Origin: CAZBXE01 sp964496125
GTDB taxonomy: Bacteria; Chlamydiota; Chlamydiia; Chlamydiales; CAZBXE01
NCBI GenBank assembly: GCA_964496125.1
Contig: CAZBXE010000018.1
Span: 1 to 32,652, forward strand
DNA length: 32,652 bases
Reading direction: 5' to 3'
Made by a program: the position numbers and the translations under genes. Each line of letters opens with the position of its first letter. The first letter of the stretch is position 1. This document shows, piece after piece, positions 32,480 to 32,652 of the stretch. Under the pieces are notes generated by a model. It had not been told where the DNA came from. It saw only the letters and a list, made by a program, of their open reading frames with translations, and did no database searches.

Positions 32480-32591
32480 CACAAAAGGCCAAAGCCTACA
32501 AATAAAAGGCACTTGCTCCTCATTTCTAAGATCTTCATCTGGTTCGGAGCAGGAGCTATCGAATTTACAGAAACTATGTTACACTACCGGA

Positions 32592-32618
32592 GACTTATCC
32601 GGCCTTGTAGGATAAGTC
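32592..32618. repeat. GACTTATCC/GGATAAGTC hairpin
   Basis: A perfect 9-base stem with a 9-base loop near the right edge. TAGGATAA (32608-32615) can alternatively pair with TTATCCTA (32633-32640). The arms share GACTTATC with the hairpin at 2196-2226, suggesting a small dispersed hairpin family. Confidence 0.45.
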
Positions 32619-32652
32619 ACCCTTCGGTCGATTTATCCTAAAATATTGCATC

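Overview
The window looks like chromosomal DNA from a member of the Chlamydiae outside the genus Chlamydia (Parachlamydiales or Simkania/Waddlia grade). The evidence is: ileS next to a very long signal peptidase I gene (lepB), a pairing I recall from chlamydial genomes; a tmRNA with a chlamydia-like layout around its resume codon; two MOMP-like porins of the type expanded in Waddlia and Simkania; and a possible DUF687-type chlamydial protein at the left edge. Genus assignment is inference.

Layout. 1-2030: tail of a possible DUF687-type protein, then a small membrane-anchored paralogue family (283-822, 1119-1652) with decayed modules after each copy (829-1122, 1659-2030). 2300-6843 (minus): typA and a GH63-type glucosidase. 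7016-9142 (minus): two MOMP-like porins, each with a readable sigma-66/sigma-70-type promoter. 9259-15501 (plus): a tightly coupled operon for a complete tripartite ABC-2 exporter: HlyD-type adaptor, fused double ATPase, two permeases, and a TolC-like lipoprotein. It resembles E. coli ybhGFSR plus an outer-membrane factor. 15505-17049 (minus): a 514-residue protein of unknown function, possibly a secreted effector. 17204-23560 (minus): S10 serine carboxypeptidase, DUF167 protein, small membrane protein, pncB, coiled-coil protein, methyltransferase, zinc alcohol dehydrogenase and GDPD, many overlapping or nearly so. 23645-26283 (plus): secreted hypothetical and lepB. 26311-29424 (minus): ileS. 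29470-30605 (plus): lipoprotein and ssrA (tmRNA). 30598-30881: two long imperfect palindromes. 31031-32008 (plus): SDR epimerase-like gene with no canonical start codon. 32037-32459 (minus): YjdF/DUF2992 protein.

Functionally the window mixes housekeeping genes (typA, ileS, lepB, ssrA) with envelope functions (porins, exporter, lipoproteins) and accessory enzymes (pncB, GH63, S10 peptidase, GDPD).

The most unusual structure is behind ssrA. Two palindromes of 156 and 107 bp share a related inner core but have unrelated outer arms. The first palindrome begins exactly at the 3' acceptor strand of the tmRNA. Short GGTGCCTGGCACC palindromes form a second dispersed repeat type. I found no CRISPR array, tRNA, rRNA, complete insertion sequence or prophage.
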